Notes under the pieces: model-generated | Told to the model about the DNA's origin: nothing | Seen by the model: only the letters and a program-made list of their open reading frames with translations | Database searches by the model: none | Shown: one piece after another, positions 6,351-7,383 of the stretch | How positions within the stretch are numbered: position 1 is the first letter of the stretch | Layout: the number at the start of each line of letters is the position of its first letter | Made by a program: the position numbers and the translations under genes | NCBI GenBank assembly: GCA_025928735.1 | Contig: JAICIW010000102.1 | Coordinates: forward strand, 1-7,383 | DNA: 7,383 nucleotides | From: Rhodanobacteraceae bacterium | Lineage (GTDB): Bacteria; Pseudomonadota; Gammaproteobacteria; Xanthomonadales; Rhodanobacteraceae | Direction: 5' to 3'

Positions 6351-7383
6351 ATGCGCATCCACATCCTCGGCATTTGCGGCACGTTCATGGGCGGCATCGC
6401 GGCCTTGGCGCGCGAACTGGGCATCGAGGTGGAGGGCTCCGACGCCAATGTTTATCCGCCGATGAGTGATCAATTGCGCGGGCTGGGCATCACGCTGCAG
6501 GAAGGCTGGTCCGCCGAGCACCTGAAGCCGGCACCGGATTTGGTCGTGGTGGGCAACGCGCTGTCGCGCGGCAATCCTTCGGTCGAGTACATGCTGGACG
6601 CCGGCTTGTCGTATATCTCCGGTCCGCAGTGGCTGGGCGAGAACGTGTCGCGCGGCCGCGAAGTGCTGGCCGTGGCGGGTACCCACGGCAAGACCACCAC
6701 CAGCAGTCTCCTGGCGCATCTGCTCGATGCCGCGGGTTTGGCACCCGGGTTCCTGATCGGCGGCGTGCCGGGAAACTTCGGGGTGTCGGCGAGGCTGGGA
6801 GAAAAGTCCCTCTCCCCTCGGGAGAGGGGTTGGGGCGAGGGTTCGGTTCCGAATGAAGGCTCATACAAGTCCGAACCCTCATCCGGCGCTGCGCGCCACC
6901 TTCTCCCGGCGGGAGAAGGAAACAATGAGTCGCCTGCGGCGGCCCCATTTGTTCTTGAGGCCGACGAATACGACACGGCGTTCTTCGACAAGCGTTCGAA
7001 ATTCGTCCACTACCGCCCGCGCGTCGCGATCCTCAACAATCTCGAATACGACCATGCCGACATCTTTCCCGACGTGGCCGCGATCCAGCGCCAGTTCCAT
7101 CATCTGGTGCGCACGGTGCCTGGCAATGGGCGCCTGGTCGTCAATGCAGAAGACGAACGGCTGAAGGAAGTGCTGGCGATGGGATGCTGGACGCCGGTGG
7201 AAACCTTCGGTATCGATGCGGGCGACTGGCGGGCGCGGATGATCGAACCCGACGGTTCCGCGTTCGCGGTGGTCCGCAAGGGGGAAACCCTCGGCGAAGT
7301 GCGCTGGAATCTACTCGGCCGCCACAACGTGATGAACGCACTCGCCGCATTGGCCGCGGCGAACGCGGCGGGCGTCGATCCAC
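6351..7383 (+). CDS. mpl: UDP-MurNAc:L-Ala-gamma-D-Glu-meso-Dap ligase, 3' end missing, with an in-frame repeat insertion
   Basis: A cytosolic Mur-ligase-family enzyme that rejoins the tripeptide recovered from old peptidoglycan to UDP-N-acetylmuramate, so that cell-wall material is recycled. 344 codons are present and the frame is open at the window end. Family marks in order: MRIHILGICGTFMGG at the N-terminus, SDANVYPPMS, SGPQWL, the ATP-binding loop GTHGKTTT (110-117), GGVPGNFGVSA, then FVLEADEYD (200-208), FFDKRSKFVHY (211-221), NNLEYDHADIF (229-239) and HNVMNALAA (325-333). From memory, E. coli Mpl has only three residues (SDF) between LGE and FVIEADEYD; here there are 48 (152-199), most encoded by a palindromic repeat. 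Both sides of the insert stay in one frame and read as good Mpl, so this is an insertion, not a frameshift. The ATG has GGAAAGAG just before it. It is the third gene of the adk operon. Mpl is a recycling enzyme and dispensable in E. coli, so reduced activity could be tolerated. Confidence 0.93.
   Translation, partial: MRIHILGICGTFMGGIAALARELGIEVEGSDANVYPPMSDQLRGLGITLQEGWSAEHLKPAPDLVVVGNALSRGNPSVEYMLDAGLSYISGPQWLGENVSRGREVLAVAGTHGKTTTSSLLAHLLDAAGLAPGFLIGGVPGNFGVSARLGEKSLSPRERGWGEGSVPNEGSYKSEPSSGAARHLLPAGEGNNESPAAAPFVLEADEYDTAFFDKRSKFVHYRPRVAILNNLEYDHADIFPDVAAIQRQFHHLVRTVPGNGRLVVNAEDERLKEVLAMGCWTPVETFGIDAGDWRARMIEPDGSAFAVVRKGETLGEVRWNLLGRHNVMNALAALAAANAAGVDP
6804..6919. repeat. Composite palindromic repeat element inside the mpl coding sequence
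   Basis: Two hairpin units face each other. Unit 1: CCCTCTCCC (6808-6816), loop CTC, GGGAGAGGG (6820-6828), followed by a tail ending GAGGGTTCGG (6837-6846). Unit 2 is the mirror arrangement: CCGAACCCTC (6871-6880), a small stem GGCGC-TGC-GCGCC (6885-6897), then CCTTCTCCC (6899-6907), loop GGC, GGGAGAAGG (6911-6919). The two tails are perfect 10-bp inverted copies, so the whole can fold as a long stem with side hairpins. I recognise the core as a widely dispersed, normally intergenic repeat of Xanthomonadales and other proteobacteria, without being able to give a settled name. It carries no stop codon in the mpl frame and translates to peptide such as SLSPRERGWGEG and HLLPAGEG. Confidence 0.9.

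Noticed and set aside
6808..6919. Transcription terminator within mpl
   Set aside because: The hairpins are strong but no T-run follows either of them, and the family is dispersed inside and outside genes.
6804..6947. mpl as a broken gene
   Set aside because: The repeat contains no stop in the mpl frame and the frame is the same on both sides, with all conserved motifs intact in the part visible.
6853..7164. Separate small gene starting inside the mpl repeat
   Set aside because: The frame NPHPALRATFSRREKE is the usual spurious translation of this repeat, and the mpl frame across the same bases matches the family throughout.

Overview
The window is GC-rich DNA, densely packed with genes. It most likely comes from a Xanthomonadales/Lysobacterales gammaproteobacterium (Xanthomonadaceae or Rhodanobacteraceae type). 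This assignment rests on gene content and protein wording: a short-LID adenylate kinase with DGYPR, a PPi-type phosphofructokinase, a K+-independent proton-pumping pyrophosphatase and Mpl. It also rests on two dispersed-repeat families I associate with these genomes. The species cannot be named from the sequence.

Layout, left to right. At 1-387 (minus) is the N-terminal part of a secreted prolyl-oligopeptidase-family protein, cut by the window edge. A perfect 15-bp hairpin terminator (466-498) separates it from hppA (516-2597, minus), the membrane H+-pumping pyrophosphatase. Divergent from hppA is an isocitrate lyase/PEP-mutase-superfamily protein of unknown substrate (2758-3588, plus). The 200-bp convergent gap after it (3585-3794) is filled by inverted and direct copies of a GTAGG(N)2GGG...CCCAACCTAC repeat, and both flanking genes stop inside the repeat's terminal GTAGG. 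Then come the PPi-dependent 6-phosphofructokinase gene pfp (3790-5076, minus) and a 119-bp divergent intergenic region. The window ends with a tight plus-strand operon: adk (5196-5771), a five-helix membrane protein of unknown function that overlaps adk by 4 bp (5768-6334), and mpl (6351 to the window end), the murein-peptide recycling ligase.

Functionally, hppA and pfp both use pyrophosphate. One turns PPi into proton-motive force and the other uses it for reversible glycolytic phosphorylation; adk balances AMP/ADP/ATP. The left two-thirds is therefore a pyrophosphate-energy neighbourhood, and the right end serves nucleotide balance and cell-wall recycling.

The most notable observation is in mpl. 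A roughly 114-bp composite palindromic repeat (two inverted hairpin units) lies inside the coding sequence and is read through without a stop or frame change. It adds about 38 repeat-encoded residues just before the conserved EADEYD motif. It is bounded by a 7-bp direct repeat whose spacing is exactly 38 codons. This resembles the protein-coding palindromic elements (RPE) described in Rickettsia, but in a different repeat family and host.
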